64,000 nucleotides of DNA from Paenibacillus sp. JCM 18996. Its GTDB lineage: Bacteria > Bacillota > Bacilli > Paenibacillales > NBRC-103111. How positions within the stretch are numbered: the first letter of the stretch is position 1; every line of letters begins with the position of its first letter. The position numbers and the translations under genes are program-made. The notes below the pieces were generated by a model. That model worked only from the letters and a program-made list of their open reading frames with translations, was not told where the DNA came from and ran no database searches. The stretch spans positions 62,001 through 126,000 of the forward strand of contig BBFE01000002.1 of the NCBI GenBank assembly GCA_001313085.1. The letters are read 5' to 3'. Shown in pieces: positions 62,524 through 64,000 of this stretch.

Positions 62524-62970
62524 TTATTCCTCGGTAACCTGCACCTTCAGTGTGGCCGTCGCCTGAGGATGCAGCTTCACCTGCACCTCGGTGACGCCCA
62601 ACGTACGAATCGGATCTTTTAGCTGAATGACCCTTTTGTCTACCTTTAATCCCAGCTTCTCCAGCTCATCCGCAATCTGCTTGGAAGTGATCGCTCCGAA
62701 CAAACGGCCTCCTTCGCCGGATTTGGCCTTCAGCCCGACCGTCGTTTCGTTTAGCTTGCCCGCCAGTTCTTGCGCGTCGGCCTTCTCCTGCTCTTTCTTT
62801 CTCTGGTCGGCCTTTTTTTTGCCCCTCAAGCTGGGCCAAAGTTGTATTGGAAGCGGGTGCCGCCATACCCTGCTTGATCAGATAGTTCTGGGCGTACCCT
62901 TCCGATACTTCCTTCACTTCGCCTTTTTTCCCCTGGCCCTTGACGTCCTTCAAAAAAAGATCACTTTCAT
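62524..62970 (-). CDS. rplI: 50S ribosomal protein L9
   Basis: About 148 residues. The N-terminal RNA-binding domain [20 protein letters not shown] with [15 protein letters not shown] is followed by the long helix and C-terminal domain [20 protein letters not shown]. The start ATG overlaps the gdpP stop (GAATGA). Breaks at the A7 run 62952-62958 (T7 in coding sense) and the T8 run 62813-62820. Confidence 0.95.
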
Positions 62971-64000
62971 TCGAATAACCCCTCTTCCTCTTCTATGTCC
63001 TTCAGAACCTGCAGCAGCCTTTGCTCCGCGTCTTCCACCGAGCATTCCAGCTGAGTGGCCGCATTCGTCAAGTGGCCGCCTCCGCCCAGCCTTTCCATCA
63101 CGATCTGCACATTCATCTCTCCCGTGGAACGGGCGCTGATGCCGATCTGTCCGTCCGACCGTTCACCTATAACAAAGGAGGCCTTGATATTCGTCATATT
63201 CAACAATGTATCAGCTACTTGGGCGATCATCAACTGAGAATATTTACGTTCCGGCTCGGAAACCGCCATCGCAATATGATCATAAATGATTTTGGTATGC
63301 TTGATAATATCCGCTTTCTGGATGTAGGCATCCAGGTCTTCCTTGAGCATCCGCTGGATCATCGCCGAATCGGCGCCGTTCCTTCTCAGAAAAGAAGCGG
63401 CCTCGAACGTCCTGGCCCCTGTCCGCACGGCAAAGCTCTTCGTGTCCACCACAATCCCGGCCAGCAGCGACGTCGCTTCGATGACATCCATTGAAATCCT
63501 CTCATTGATATACTGCAGCAGCTCCGTCACCAGCTCGCTGGTAGACGACGCGTAGGGCTCCATATACACCAACGTGGCTTCACTGAGAAATTCCTCGCTC
63601 CGCCGGTGATGGTCCACCACCACGATCCGGTGCGTCTGCTGCAGAAGCCTGGGCTCAGCCACCAGCGAAGCTTTGTGCGTGTCAACGACCACGGCGAGCG
63701 AGCGGGGATTCGTGATCTGCATGGCCTGCTCTGGCGTAATGAACCATCGGTTCAGCTTCTCGTCGTCATAGATTGTCTCCATCAGCTTCTGGATCGAAGG
63801 ATTTACGCCTTCCAGCACGATGTATCCTTCCTTGCCGCTCACTTGGGCCGCCTTCAGCACGCCGATCGCTGCTCCGATCGAATCCATATCGGGAAAACGG
63901 TGGCCCATAATCACTACTTTATCGCTTTCCTTAATCAAATCTCTCAGCGCATGGGAGATCACTCTCGCCCTCACCCGGGTACGCTTCTCTACGGCATTCG
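62967..64000 (-). CDS. gdpP: Cyclic-di-AMP phosphodiesterase GdpP, 5' end outside window
   Basis: The visible C-terminal ~344 residues hold the DHH/DHHA1 phosphodiesterase: [57 protein letters not shown] and the DHHA1 [12 protein letters not shown]. The enzyme hydrolyses c-di-AMP to pApA; the missing N-terminal part should carry the membrane helices, PAS and degenerate GGDEF domains. This visible part is unbroken. It overlaps the rplI start by four bases. Confidence 0.94.
   Translation of the reverse strand, partial: NAVEKRTRVRARVISHALRDLIKESDKVVIMGHRFPDMDSIGAAIGVLKAAQVSGKEGYIVLEGVNPSIQKLMETIYDDEKLNRWFITPEQAMQITNPRSLAVVVDTHKASLVAEPRLLQQTHRIVVVDHHRRSEEFLSEATLVYMEPYASSTSELVTELLQYINERISMDVIEATSLLAGIVVDTKSFAVRTGARTFEAASFLRRNGADSAMIQRMLKEDLDAYIQKADIIKHTKIIYDHIAMAVSEPERKYSQLMIAQVADTLLNMTNIKASFVIGERSDGQIGISARSTGEMNVQIVMERLGGGGHLTNAATQLECSVEDAEQRLLQVLKDIEEEEGLFE

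Overview
The window looks like a near-origin chromosomal segment of an endospore-forming Firmicute of the Paenibacillaceae (Paenibacillus/Cohnella type), with moderate GC. Evidence: the block gdpP-rplI-dnaC-purA ... walR-walK-walH-walI-walJ-htrA-rlmH has the order known near oriC in Bacillales; there are spore or cell-wall genes (YheC/D ATP-grasp protein, PdaA-type deacetylase, CcdC), an aa3-600 quinol oxidase, GGAGG ribosome binding sites, and HPr with a regulatory serine. No rRNA, tRNA, CRISPR array or complete insertion sequence is visible.

One property dominates: most protein genes are interrupted, nearly always at a homopolymer run. A and T runs are 1-3 bases too long and G or C runs often one base too short; the two kinds frequently cancel inside one gene. 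Essential genes (dnaC, purA, walK, walR, rplI) are affected, so I read the breaks mainly as run-length errors in the sequence and annotate whole genes across them. Only about ten genes are unbroken (qoxC, qoxD, yheC/D, yjlC, cspA, the fructose IIA gene, tatA, rlmH, the visible part of gdpP).

Layout. 1-3.7 kb: phospholipase D-like protein, ROK fructokinase, TetR regulator, CcdC. 3.8-7.7 kb: qoxABCD quinol oxidase. 8-12.9 kb: small membrane protein, PdaA-like deacetylase, UPF0316 protein, YheC/D protein, ABC1 kinase with a phasin-like partner. 13-14.9 kb: yjlC-ndh behind a Rex-like palindrome. 15-17.3 kb: MFS transporter with a small partner, YdjO-type protein, cold-shock protein. 17.5-19.4 kb: a chromosomal actin-like ParM gene with a ParR-like gene and short repeats. 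19.7-26 kb: YceI protein, MFS sugar porter, and a binding-protein/histidine-kinase/AraC-regulator operon. 26.3-32.3 kb: luciferase-like monooxygenase and a gluconate locus (gntK, gntP, gntR, short 6-phosphogluconate dehydrogenase). 32.5-38.2 kb: a self-contained fructose PTS operon (fruR, fruK, fruA, IIA, HPr, EI) under a promoter overlapped by a cre site. 38.3-47.6 kb: more accessory region (second luciferase-like gene, SelO, Tat-exported phosphodiesterase with tatA, aldo/keto reductase flanked by luciferase-like gene remnants, TMEM175-like channel, amino-acid permease). 47.9-64 kb: conserved core block (rlmH, CxxH/CxxC protein, htrA, walJIHKR, M23 peptidase, membrane protein, purA, dnaC, rplI, gdpP).

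Functional themes: respiration to quinol oxidase fed by NDH-2 under probable NADH/NAD control; sugar-acid and fructose catabolism with divergent regulation; cell-wall homeostasis (WalRK, HtrA, M23 peptidase, PdaA, GdpP). The least ordinary pieces are the chromosomal ParM/ParR-like cassette, the fructose operon with its own general PTS proteins, the phosphodiesterase-tatA pair, and the 80-bp duplication at the walJ 3' end.
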